In this document: positions 25,643 to 38,800 of the stretch, in pieces | How positions within the stretch are numbered: position 1 is the stretch's first letter | Layout: the number at the start of each line of letters is the position of its first letter | NCBI GenBank assembly: GCA_034620365.1 | Contig: JAQGEQ010000071.1 | Span: 3,410,001 to 3,474,000, forward strand | Direction: 5' to 3' | Source: Pegea sp. RAD2-039 | Taxonomy: Eukaryota; Chordata; Thaliacea; Salpida; Salpidae | Length of the DNA stretch: 64,000 nt | The notes under the pieces: model-generated | Databases searched by the model: none | The model's input: the letters and a program-made list of their open reading frames with translations, nothing else | Told to the model about the DNA's origin: nothing | Position numbers and translations under genes: made by a program

Positions 25643-26121
25643 GTTTGATTTTTGAAGATTTGTACTGCATTGAAAAGATATTATTTTATTGGTTCTGTAC
25701 TTCTATATATATCTGAACTGACTAGGGAAATGCTTGAAAAAAGCTTATACAATAAATGAATTCATTGTTTGAATAAACTAAAAAAATATAGATGTGATGA
25801 TGACTCCTATTCATTTAACTTTAAATATCTTCTTATTAATCTGAAAATTAATCCTTGTTTCTATTAACCACATTGAGATGTATTTTATATATTTTAATAT
25901 AATTATAACAAAATAAAAAGTATATTAAACTGGATAATTTTGTTTTAATAGTAATTACATGATTCTAAAGTCTCACAATTTCAAGATACTTTACAAAAAA
26001 TGAACAATAAGGCGATATATAATTTGATTAATGTTTTAAACAAGTTAGGTAGTAATGTGAAGATGTCTTCATTGTTTATAAGATCACAGTGATCGTTTTT
26101 AAGAACATATTAAAAGATACT
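25643..26121. other. Intergenic between convergent MCTS1 and EFCAB5-like genes
   Basis: AT-rich; holds the two 3' ends. Nothing else supported. Confidence 0.6.
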
Positions 26122-29100
26122 TTAACAAGGATCCTCTGATCTATTTGCATGTGCAAAAACTGGCCCATAATTTTTATGTACTTCAGTCACTTGTTGTGTA
26201 ATCAGACAAATAATTTGTAACCAATCAACAAGAATTTCCTCTTCAGGTGAAGTGCTGCCTGTTAGTTCTTTCTTAAGAGTCTGAAACTATTCAACGAGCT
26301 TATTCGTTACAATAAGTTAAAATATATAAATTCAAAATAATGTTTATCGTTACTGGCAAAAATATAAAAACTAATTCAGATTACTTATAGGAGTTAATCT
26401 AGTTACATTAGTGTAGAGGACTTAAGTTTTATAGAATACAACCTGAGTATGAGGTTCATCAAACATATTTTCCGAGGATGATGGATCGTATAGTATAATT
26501 TTCTCCAAAAAGTTATCACCAATCATCTAGAATACATCTGATTACTGATTGATACAAAACGTCTTGACATAAGAAACAGTTTTATTGAAGAAAAGGCTTG
26601 CAAAAATCAATTTGAAGTAAAAAATGTCTTAGTTAAATAAAACGCAATTAAAAGCTTAGATTAACTGAGAAATATTAAACTATCAGTTTGTAGAAACCAA
26701 CTACTGGCTGTTTTCTATATTTCTTGATAATCAAACTTTTCAATATTCTTAAAATTAATGAAGATTAAAGCTAAAAGTTTATGAATAGAATTTTTTAAAA
26801 CAAATAAGAATCGGTTGCCGATTATAATTTTGAACAATAGTAAGCTTATTAGCCTAATTACGAGTCACATTTTTCAAAGTATCAAATTTCTTAGCTGAAT
26901 TTCTTAACATTTTCATTACTTTTTACAAGCAATTTTTATTTTACAAAACTTATATATACACTTAAACTAAATGTAATAATTATAAGAGAACCTGCTTAAA
27001 AGTCAAACGGTGATTGTTGCTTGTTGTATCTTCAGTAGAAACTTCAGAAGATTCTTCTTTAATCTCATTTGTAGTAATTGATTTTTGAGACTGCATGCTT
27101 GAATCTTCTAGTTCATCCAGATCAATACGATAAAGAAGAAGATAGACCATTTTTAAGATCAGATATATATTTTTTGAAAAAGTATTCTGAAATATAGTTT
27201 TTCGATGTATTAAACATATAACAGCACAATAATTTGTAAGCTTGCAAAAAATAAATAATTTTCTAATTATGTTCAGTAATAGTTCAAATATGTAAATCAG
27301 CACCTCATTTTGGTCTGGTAGAAGAGTTTGAATATTTATTTGTCGAATATCTTTATGTAGAGTTCTTAATACGATTCGATAAAACATCAATTCAGTTCTT
27401 ATTTCGTCGTTACCTTTCACTTCAAGTTCTTAAAAACAGTTTTAAAATTAAATAAAGTTTCTCACTTATCAAGTAAATTATTTTAAGTTGAAAAAATGTA
27501 ATTCTACGAATACTCAATTACCAAGAAAAGCTTTTTTATTTCCTTTATTCAATTCGTCACTTATTTCATGATTTGATTCTTGCCAAGCTCTCAAAATTGA
27601 TAAAAACTTTTCATCTGATTCAATTTTATCATATGTCGAAAGATCAAGTAAACACTGTAGATTAAATCAAAAAGAAACAAACTTATAGAAATCATAGAGA
27701 AATTATATAGTTTAATCTTGTAACAGTAACTAATGGGATGTTTATATCAGAGTACTTCTTGGTTTGCCCAAAATATTTAAGCTGAAATTCACCTGACAAC
27801 CACCTAAAGGGTTTCGTAAAGGGAAAACTATGTGGTTTACTCCCAAGACACTTGTTGTTGTAGTTACAGAAGCTTCCACACAATCAAATAGATAGTCTTG
27901 GAAAGGATCTTTTTGAACAATTTCTTCTTTACAATTACTTTTGATTTCGCCTAAAGATTAAAATAAAAATAATCTTTATTTATTGGGTAATCAACCTTTT
28001 CAAATTCTAAAAATTTATGCTTTATCAGATAAGATAAAGTTTTCTTTTCTAATAATAGTATTTAGAATAAAAGTGAAACTCAAAATAAGAAAAGTTGTTT
28101 AGTTAAAAATACATATTGATTGTTAAATAAGTGAATCGTAATGTTTTAAAGTTGTAAACAAAAATATTTTATCGGAAATCAAGCAACTTATCCGACCTTT
28201 GTCAAAAACTAAAGCTTTACACAATGAAAATGATTCAGTAGACTCTTCAGAAGTAGGTTGGACAAAATACATTGTAAGATTGAAGACAGATGGAACATTT
28301 TCCTTTAGCCAGAATAAGCTACTTTCAACAACGCGACACAGTTTTCTTCGGGAATCAATAATATGGAAAGCTTGTGAAAATGTTGCTGCAACTCCCTGAG
28401 TTTAAAGCTTGAAATCAAATAGTATTTAAATATCTACAAATTTATTTGTTAGAAACTTAAACATTTAAAGATAAGATAATATTTTTAAATATAATTGATA
28501 AAAAGATATTAAATATAAATACCTCAAAGTATTCAATTTCATGTTGAACAAAATAATTTATTTCATCTTTGCAATAAGTATCCACAACAAGTAACCCAAA
28601 AGTTCGACCTTGTACATCTTGTAAGGGAAGAAATATTATAGACCCATCATATTCACAATTATCCTCACTCCAAGGGAACCTTTCATCTTCATCTATCACA
28701 CTTGGAAGATACAAGGGTTTACCTCTTCTCGCAACTTCCAAGCTGAAATTGAAGTTGGGTTGTTTTGGTTGTTGAGTTTAATTAATTAGTTTCAATCATT
28801 TTTATGGTAAAAATTTGAAAATAAATTTTTTAGCAATCAGAACCTTTACTTAAGATGAGTAAACTTTCTATGATTTGTTGCGAAATAAATTTATTTAAAA
28901 TATAAAACTTGATTTGATTCAAGAATATAAATTACAGAAAGAGCTAAAAAGGAATTACTTAATTTACAAAATCTTTAAATAAACGATTTTTAAATGAAAC
29001 AAACATCGGACGAGTTAGTAATCAGTATCAGTGATCACCTAATCTCGTTCATGTCATCATACACAACTTTGCCAATTATAAGAGATGAAATATTTGAAGT

Positions 29101-32100
29101 TGAAGCAACAAAGCGAAGAAGAATAGAACCTCTTTCAGTTTCATCAATATTACTTTCTAGTAATCCGATGTAAGCATTTAGTTTTTTGTTGCAACCATGA
29201 AGTTCTGCATCCTAATTATTAATACAAAAGATTTTAAACAATTAGAAAAGCTTCTTAATTTATAATAAATAAAGTTATATTTTAGTTTAATAACTTGAGC
29301 TACTAAATAAATAGTTATCAAATCTTAGAAATATTTTTTTAGCTTTTCACTTTTTCTATAGCATCAAATAATGCATCATAACATAATTTGATATCAACTC
29401 CGCTTGTTATAGCTGATGTCATTATTTTATTGATCAATTTTCTTCTAGCTTTGCCCCTGATTCGTTCAGCAAACGGAAGCTTAATTACTGACAAAGCGAA
29501 GGAGAGAAAGTTGTCAAGTTCCTAAATAAGTAAGTATAAATTTACTTTAAAAAGTTAATGATGCATATTTTAAATTATACCATAAAACTTGTCATCGTGT
29601 ATATACAACAAGTTTTATAAAATCAAATTTAGGGAATAGTTTAAACGTATTATACATAGATAGTAGAACTTTTTGGTAATAAGTCATTATATTATAATGA
29701 CAAAAAAAGTTATTTAAAAAGTGTTCAACAAACTATCTTTTATGATTTTGTGACAAATTTTTGTACAAGTTGTAAACAATTTATCGAAACTGTTTTATGA
29801 AAACTGTTCAGAAGCAAGCTCACATTTTCTTCATCAGATAGTCCGGAAGCTAGAGCAATGACATAGATTGCAAACTCATCTTTATTAAGTCTTTCTTGTT
29901 CACTTAGCAAACTTTTTTCCTTCAAATGTAATAAAGCATCTTTTGCTATTTGTATACAACGTTTTGTGTCCATGCCATTTTTATATCTAATATATTCAAT
30001 AAGTATACATTTATTTCTATACTTTGATAAAAATTCAAACTATTATTTCTAATAGTTGTTAAACGATTATAATATTTGAAAAGTTATTCATCGACTACTA
30101 ATCTAAAAGAGAATTTTTCTTAAATAATAAATATTTAATCTCTGTTGTCTTCAAATCAAAAATTTAGTTCAAATTCGATGCCTTAATTCTAGCACAAGAT
30201 ACTAACTTAACAGCAATTGAGTTGATTTTGTTGACACCCACAAATCCACTTTTCTCATTATCCATTTTTTCAAATAAACTTTCAACAAGCAAATTTTGTT
30301 TCTGTCGAATTTTTTGTATTCTTTTCTGAAAATTTAAAATGATAAGCTTTAATATGTGGTTAAGTTAAGAATAATAAAATGCTGCTTATATATAACTTTG
30401 CTTTTTTTCATTTCATTCTAACACAATGTCAAGTAGTTTTTATTTAAACTAACTTCTTCTAGATTAAAAAGTTTTTCCTCTTCTGACAACAAATAATTTG
30501 AATGGAAAAAGTTAATAATTTCTTCAATTATTTGTATTTGATATTCGTTGTTCAAAAATTTTTTCAACATTAAATTGAAAGTAGAAAATGATAACTTTTT
30601 CGAATTAAAATTGTGAAGAATTCTGTCAATTATATTAGTTAAAGATAAAGACGATATTAAGATGGTGAATTTTACCTTTTGTTAGAATTAACTAACAGTG
30701 AAGATGAATAAAAATCAGAAATATTGATAAGATCTGATGATATCGTAACGTTTAAGTAGGTATCATCATTTGAAGAGAGTTCTGCAAAGAAATTTACACT
30801 TATGTGAAGATGATAGAAAACATTTTGGTTTTGAGACATACTTGTAGATTCAGTTTCCTCAGAAGTCTTTTCTTTTTCCCCTGAAATCTCTGATTTATTT
30901 TCAGTTTCAGTTGAAACTTGTTCAGCATGATCTTCAAACTTTGCCTCGTTTTTTACACTATCATCTTTTTTCTCACTATTTGTATTTACTGTTGAAAATA
31001 GAAAGTTTAATTTGTCATTTATAAATTGAGGCTTTAATAGTTTTAAAAGATAATTAACAATTTAAGTTTGATATAGCAGCTCATAACATTGCATTTGTAG
31101 TTATAAAAAATTGTGTTTAATAATTACTTTGTAAAGATGACAAATTATCATCTGACTTCTTGATCAAATCTTCCTCCTTAACGTGACCGTCAGACACATT
31201 TGTTGTTTCTCTGTGGCAAGTAATCTGATGCTTTTCACAATCACCTGTTTTCTCATTTTGAAAAACTTCATTTTCGACACAAGCTTCATCAACTCTTATT
31301 TCGCTTTTGCAGCTATCTAATCCACTCTTGCTTATATCATTACTTTCACTATCAACTTCACTTTCTATTGTTTTTCTTGAACCATCTGTACATCCATTAA
31401 ATTCATCTTCATTCTTGCCTTCATCACTTTTATCCTGTTTGACTTCGATGTGATCTGCTTCTTCAGATTTAGTTTCATTCTCAGAACTGATCTTGTTTTC
31501 ATTCACGAGATCAACACAGCTGTCATTTTTATTATGACTTTCTTTCTGATTGTCTTTCTGATTGTTTTTTTGATTGTTTTTTTCATTTTTTGTTTCAATT
31601 TTATTTCCAGTAAAAGCATCCAAATCATTTTCATCAACCTCTGCTTTTTTTGAATCAGTGTCGTCAATTTGAATCTCTTTGTTCGCTTCAGAATTTGTTT
31701 GATTAAAAATTTCTAATGAAGAATAATAAATCTTCATTATGATTTTATACACAAGATACGATTTTTATACAATTTGTTAATACCAAACTTTTGATACAAG
31801 TTTGTCTTAGAAAAACTAATGGTTTAGTAATTAAATGCTCAGAACAAAAATAAACATTTTTATTTTCTTAGTAAGATTTATTGCGTTTAAAAACTGTTTA
31901 AGAAACTTTTTAAGGTTTGTGAAAAATGTTATTCAAAAAAAAATTGTAAAAATGCTAAAATATATAGATTATTTTTGAAGTACCTTTAGAAGTTTCAACT
32001 TCTACAATCTGAGAATTGACTTTATCATTTTCTTCAACTTCCAGTTGGTTAATTTCTGTTATAATTTTAAAGTTATCCATTTCAGTAAGTTCTGCCATTG

Positions 32101-34250
32101 GCCCTTTGAGTTTAAAACCGAAGAAAAATTAAAAAATACAAAAAGAATTTGTTTATTTAGCTTAAACATAATACATTGTGATTTAAAATAATTTCATAAT
32201 TTAGAACATTTCTTTTTTTAATTTGTTTGATTTTTTTTTTACATTTAGTTGGATTCTTTAAGTTCCTTTTTGTTGCTTCTTTTGTTTGATTCCAAAATGA
32301 CTGCATCAAATAGAAAACTCTTTCACGGTCTAAATAATCCAGTTTTTCTGCATCCAAGGCCAAAAAGAGCTGAAAATCGAAATATAGAACTTAATGTAAT
32401 TAACAGCTTAGTTTTATTTTTTCTAATTTTATGTAATTCTAAATCGAAATTATAGCCAGTTATTCAACAGTATAAATCCAAAATCTCTTGAATTTATTAT
32501 AATAGAAAAAAAGTATTTCAAAAATTTGATAAAAATATATTATTACTTTATAGAATATTTTATTTAATATTTCATCTTTGAATCTTTTTTTATAATCTTC
32601 TGCATATAGATCAAGATGTCGAATAAGTTCTGAGCAGTTAATTGGTTCTATTTCATCGAGAAAATCTTGAAGTAACTAAAAACAAATTATCGATAAAGAA
32701 GTAGAAAAAAGTAAATTTCTACAAATATAATTTATTAACTTCGTTAAACTTTCTTTCATCAACATATACTTCATCATCCGTTCCAGTGATGAGCTTTAAA
32801 AGTGCTGTGCCTAGAATTGAAAACATTCTTTTAATTGGTTTGATAAGATCATAATATTAATAAAGATTTTAATAAACATAAATTGTTATTTGAATTTATT
32901 AAAACTTTCAATTTACTTTCAACTTGTTTAACTTGGCAATAGCTACTGATTCCGCAAAGAAGAGAACTTAATTGAACAGTTTCCATATTTTTTGGCAACC
33001 AATTAGAAAATTGATCCTGAATTTTCAATTTTTTTTAAACCTTCTAACTTTTTATAATATTATTTTGTTAATTTACAAATATTTTTTTAATAACTTAATC
33101 ATTCTAATATAAAAGTAGAACAAATTTTGTGGCATCAGAATTACTTTGAATACAAATTACCTTGAGAAGATTTTGTAGTTCATTTTTGGTAGATTCCTTT
33201 TCTTGGTTTTCTTTTTGAATTTTCATTCGTTGAATCTCTACTTTATGTTTCACTTGTGCAAGTCTACAATACAATTTTATAACAAAATAACTTCTAAAGC
33301 TTTAAAATAATATAAATAATTATTGACCCTTTATTTAAATAAAAACTTAATTATTGTTTTTTACAAATGTTTACTGTTTAGTACAATCCCTGGAAAACTT
33401 TAAAAGCTTTATTTTGTAAGTAAGGTTAATAATTTAAAGTTCAGTATTTATTTATGTCTGTTGTCACTTAATTCATGACTTTTCATTTGATGAAAGAATT
33501 AACTTCAGAAGTTCTTACTTATTTATTTCAATATTATAAACACTTCTTTTGATTTTTTCAGAGACTTCTCTTAAACCTCTAATATAAGGGGAAGCTTCTG
33601 GAAAGTTACTATGTCTTGGGTTGTTCCTCAGTAAATATTGAGCCAAATAAGTGAGGGGTTGGAAACTTCTTTCTATCGTTGTGTTTTTGTCATAGCTTGC
33701 CAGCATATTTTTCCTACTTACTTCACAAAGCATCTTGAAAATATTTAAAGATGAGAAGATTATAAGAAAATATGTTGTAAGAAAGCTAGTGAGGGATTCA
33801 ATAAACAGAAAACATTAAATCATTAGCAAGATTTTTCTTTAGTCTTATGTCATCTTTAAGAATAATTAATTACTTGTATCAGTTATTTGTTAAAACTTAC
33901 TTTCTCTAATCCCATTAATAAAGTAGGTAGTAAGTTATCAATCAAATAAACTCTAACTTCTCCGCTTAAACAGTTATCATTTAACCATTCTTTAGCGAGT
34001 GCATCCATAGGAAGCTTCAATATAAAAAATATAATTTATATTCATTGGGAAAAACATTATATTAATCTTTTATCTAATTGAACACCTTTCTTTCCAAGTT
34101 TATTAAATCTTCATTATGTCCTCGTATCTTTAATTTTCTTTCAATTTGTTTTTCCGAAAGTTTATTCTCTAAACACTTTCTCTGACTTTCAATCCATTGT
34201 TGAAATTCTTCACTTCCATTTTCGGGAATATTTTTGCCACAAATATTCAT
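26122..34250 (-). CDS. EFCAB5: EFCAB5-like protein with EF-hand and GAF-like domains
   Basis: Twenty-five exons, first 34250-34086 and last 26280-26122, 4107 nt, 1368 residues; the others are 34014-33901, 33733-33519, 33263-33161, 33016-32917, 32810-32740, 32675-32547, 32369-32243, 32103-31984, 31712-31128, 30988-30842, 30781-30676, 30622-30454, 30325-30207, 29986-29767, 29521-29351, 29211-29039, 28742-28523, 28395-28197, 27950-27793, 27654-27522, 27428-27304, 27186-26992, 26526-26443. All phases agree. N-terminal blocks include KEWLNDNCLSGEVRVYLIDN and PLTYLAQYLLRNNPRHSNF. An acidic, Glu/Ser/Lys-rich segment (31712-30842) follows. Next is an EF-hand-like loop (LFEKMDNEKSGFVGVNKI), then GAF-like sequence (GSIIFLPLQDVQGRTFGLLV, VNHIVFPLRNPLGGCQ). 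This order and size fit EFCAB5 (human 1503 residues), a poorly known protein of ciliated cells. The assignment rests on architecture, so another EF-hand/GAF protein is possible. Extra 5' exons cannot be excluded. Confidence 0.7.
31128..31712 (-). other. Acidic low-complexity exon of the EFCAB5-like gene
   Basis: A 585-nt exon, far larger than its neighbours (70-220 nt). It encodes mostly E, D, K, S and N. It includes a short degenerate tandem repeat (KNNQKNNQKDNQKE, DNA around 31545-31590) and no recognisable domain, so it is likely a disordered linker. Confidence 0.75.
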
Positions 34251-35135
34251 TGACAACTTTTAATTTTTCAATGTTGACAAACAACTCATTTAACTTAAAA
34301 ACAAGTTTTTTATTTATGATAGTCAATTCAACATGAAACTTGCAATAATTAAATCGGCTCCATATGATATATATAATGATCTAATTGAAAGTCATTAATG
34401 AATTCTGTAGCAATTTAATTATGTAAAGTATCAAACTAATTATGTTACAAAAACAAACTGTGGAAACTTTGAATAGTCTTTTTAATTACTAAACTTTACA
34501 ATCTGGACTAAATTATATTTTTTTTTCTTAATTTAAAAAAGAGAAATTTACAATTAATCAAAGCTTATAAAAAAACAACTTTTTCAAGCTAAGCTAAATA
34601 TTATTGTTAATGAATGTAGCGTTCTTGGAAACGCGTTCCGCACATAGATACAAAGCGCGAAGCTACAACAAGCTAATCTGCTCAAAAAAAGTTTGGTTTT
34701 ATATTTTAATCAATAATATATTAGTCTCAACTTTAAAGTTTTCATATACATGGAATATTTCGTAGACATGCACTATTGATATTTATGATTATTAATAATT
34801 ATTTATAATAACTTAATTCTATTATTATTAAAAATTTATCCTAAAAGTAGAGATTTATATACTTTAAAGCCAGGAGATTAATGGTAATGATTCTACTTAA
34901 ATCATTAATTGGATTTCAGTTTCAATAATAATTTTAACTATTTTGTTTTTCATTTGATGACTTAATAATCACATCAAAGAACTTTTGCTAATTTGTTTGA
35001 ATGCAAGCCTTAATGCATGTAAAACTGACTGGCAGTCACATGTCTGATGTCAAGTCACAAGGTTAATTACTAAAACTTTCTTAAACAACCTTCTGAATTT
35101 GCGAATACATAATAATAGCTAAAACTCTTTTAGCG
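34251..35135. other. 5' flank of the EFCAB5-like gene
   Basis: AT-rich apart from a GC-rich block at 34617-34668. That block holds GTTCTTGGAAAC, two half-sites resembling an RFX X-box without spacer, and the palindrome AACGCGTT, 370-420 bp upstream of the EFCAB5-like start. A promoter role is a guess. Confidence 0.3.
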
Positions 35136-35139
35136 AAGA

Positions 35140-35800
35140 AATATAGTCTTTATGGATGATTTTTTCACGGATCTTGACATTTTTAATGCCGTCCACAATT
35201 TTAAGGACAAACTAACTCATACACCTGAAAAAATTCCTTCCTATTTCATTATCTTTCTATTCTATAATACAATCAGTATTACATGTTTTTAATTCTTCCT
35301 TATGCTCCAGTTATGTTCCTTCCCAATTAAAGACTTAAAATGCGTTCACCATGTAACTAATTTGAAAGTATTATTAAACATTTTAGAACTTTTCAGAATT
35401 GGTTCATCGAATTCATACTAAATTCACAAATCTCTTCAGACTAGAAATATTTGGACGCTCTAAAAACTTTATTTAATCCATCCCAAATTAAACTCCTTCA
35501 TATGGAGTTCTCATTATAAAAAAGGTATTATATAGCTTGAGTCCATTTAAAGATCAGCAAAGCTTTCTTAGATGTGGAACCCTTCTTCATACAGAGGTCA
35601 TCTCTATAAGCTTAATATTAAATCCCTGCAATATCGACATCTTTTTTTCAGACTTTATTCAACCATATAAAATTGTTATTGGTTTCTGCCATTTTAATTT
35701 TTATGATTTTTCAAAGATCTTAATCTTTAATATGTTCTCAAAGTCCGTTCATTCAACATTAGCCCGTTTAAAATCTTCAGTAACACCTTTCTTGTAATTT
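35140..35800 (+). pseudogene. Internally deleted LINE copy
   Basis: Plus strand reads an RT entry segment (FNAVHNFKDKLTHTPEKIPS, 35180-35245). About 300 bp later comes the RT thumb region (RLESIQ-like, then SLQYRHLFFRL at 35610-35660). It is the same family as the minus-strand element at 57250-58560: the two align over both ends but this copy lacks about 500 bp including the catalytic motifs. Many stops; dead. Confidence 0.55.
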
Positions 35801-38800
35801 GTAAATTTGAATATATTTGAATATTATAAATTAAACTGCCGCATTAACTATAAAAATAAAAATGAAATCTAATTTTCATAATTTCTTTAATAAAGTTTTT
35901 ATCTGTTTTTAATTAAATTTATAAAAAATATATAAAATTCTTTCAAGCTTTACTTAAGTATAATCAACCAAAATCAAATTTGTAAAAAGCTTTGCAGGAA
36001 ATCATGTGTTAAGCAGGTTATTATCAGCTATACGGAAAATTAATTTTTGATCTGATAAGAATAACAAGCCTTTTTCTCATTTAAATAAAATTCCTTAATC
36101 ATTGTTGACAAAGTCTCAGATATTTAATCTGCTGATGTATTTTTCATTAAATGTCTGAAACAAATGAAGTGTAAAGTATTTGAAATGTAATTAAGATAAC
36201 CTAAAAATTATTTTGAGTGATTATTAAAAACGATAAAATTGAAAATCATTTTCTAAAGTATTGATTATCTTATAAATTTGAAAAACCTTTTGGTTATGCT
36301 TTCAACATTTACATGGTATTTATTAGTAAGATAGTCTATCACGAAAAATACAATTTTTGATTTCCAAGTTTCTCTATACAAATTTTTAAAAGTTGTAAAA
36401 GCTTTTTTTACCTCCAAAAACATGTTTAATTGATTAACTAAAGGTTAATATAATTTCCTGAAATTTGTATTGAAGAGCATTTAGTTTCAGATCCTTAAAG
36501 CATTACATATTTTGAATGAAATCAATAACTACATAAAGAAAAACTTGACATAATCCAAAATGTTGTTTGATACTTACTTTTCATCAAGACAATCTGAATT
36601 CAGAAAGTGTAATATTTGACATTTATATTTGAGACAAATTATTTTTAATAAATATACTTTTTTCAAAAATTTTGATTGCAAGATGGTAACATTGTTAATA
36701 CCTTTGTTATATTTTATGCTTGTTTTAATAACAAATGATTTTAAATTTAGATAAAAGTTTTATTTGAGACTTTAAAATGCTGTCAAAGTAATCTATCCTG
36801 TTATAAAACAACTGTAGAAAATAATATAATGAAAATTGCTTGAATTTGGAATATTAATTGAAATTAGTTTCTTAAAAAACCTAATTAATTTGTTATTCTC
36901 CAAAGAACACTTAGAATTTTATAATTGAGTGTTTGGTCTTATATTTGGCTTTATCAATTGGAATGCCTTTCTTTTATTTAGTTTATAATAGTAAGCGTTA
37001 TATATCTTTGCACGAAGTAAATATGAAACGATATCTTCCATTCTACAATAGATGGCAAATATCGAAAGTTTAATTTTTAACTGATAAAAGAAATTCTCAA
37101 TTCTCTACCAGCTTGTTAATTTCTATTTACAAGGTTTTCACTGATGGATAAATTGAAAATCTAAGAATGAATAAATAATCAAACTACAAACACAACCTTT
37201 AAATAAAACTAATAAACTATTTGGAATAATACTTTACATTTTTGACATTTACTTTTCTAAGTTTATCATTTATTTGATGTTTGTGAACTTGTATAAATTA
37301 AATGTTGGTTTATGTAACGTTTTTAATTTTATTATTTAGTTTATTTTCAAAAAATGTTAGCATTCTAAATCTTTAAAAATTATATTTTTCCAACTAAGAT
37401 AGCTTTCATTTAGGAAGTCGCACAAAAACTTTTTAAAATAATTTTACTTTTCTGTTTACAAAGAATTTTAATTATGAAAAAGTTATTTGGACAAAAACTG
37501 ATATTCCTGAAAATTTTGAATAATTTTTTAAAATAAAATCCACAAATTTATTTAATTTTCTAAAAATATTTAATTTAATTAATTTTCGAAAAAATTTCAC
37601 TTAATTTAATAAATGTCAAAAAGGAAAAAACATTTCAAAATAAAGAAAATTAGTTTAAAACCTTCCACCCAAGCTTTATTTTAGTTTCTTGTTTGAGTGT
37701 TTTTAATGAAAATGTTTCAAAGCTTGCTAAATATTAAACTGACAACTATTTGCTAAGTCCTGCTTTTACATCCACCCTTTTATTAAATACTTTTGAATGA
37801 TTAAACGACTTACAATATTTAGATAATTAAATTATTCTTCTTAAAATCCTTGTATGAATTCTTTTAAAAATTGTTTTTTAATTTTATCTTTCAATGGTTA
37901 TGTAAGATGAAAACGTTTGATTATGATTTGCAATTATATAAGAAAGTTTATGCTTGCTATAAAATATACTATAATAAAAGTAAACTGAAAAGCAAGAGGA
38001 TATTTAATCACGTTTGACAGATTCTAAAATCTTTAGTTAATTCTGAGTTTAAATTAATCTACTTAAACTCGGAAAAAATAATGTTTAAAATCAAGAATGA
38101 ACATTTAAACTTAAAAATTGCAGAATAATCAAATAGTCTGAAACAGGAGTTGACGTTTCCGGAAATTAAAAGCAATTAAAAGTTACATGATTTTATAAAA
38201 ATCATTTGGAAGCCTTCAGTTTCGAACATCTTTAATTTTTGGACAAAGATGATACTGTAGTAGCAAAATCGTTATAATCATTAACTACATTCAAAATAAG
38301 TTTTGAAAATAACTTATTTGCAGAAGGTGGTCAAGCAAATGTTCAATTAAATAAATGTTCAATTAATAAATCGTTTAACCTATGATTTTTGATTGATAAT
38401 GAATAACTAAAATAAATTAAATAGGCACGTCCATTTGTTTGTAATATCTATTGACCTTTTGGCACAAGCTGTTCAACGGCATAGCGTCCTAGCTCTTCGC
38501 CAAGGTAGTATAATATTGACTTTTTAAGCTTTACTAACAAAAGTAAATACAATTCCAATTTACTAATTTAAGTTGAAAATTTCACTCATAATTTGATGTA
38601 ACATGTTGTAGTTTTCCTGTTCAAAACTAATAGTTTCTTGTTTTTAATTCAATTTTTGATGGAAATGTTTTTTAAAAGACTTACTAAATAGTTGCATTTC
38701 TTTTGTCACCGAAATAAAATATTATATAACAAATTCAAAATTTTAGTTTCTATGAAATATTTGAATAAATGGTTTAACATGACTCATTCCAAACATCGAA

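Noticed and set aside
34617-34668. Hairpin RNA gene (GTAGC...GCTAC ends)
   Set aside because: Only a 5-bp closing stem; interior does not fold into a known RNA class.
35537-35797. Plus-strand 86-codon open frame as a gene
   Set aside because: It falls in the decayed LINE copy and matches the RT thumb pattern rather than a host gene.
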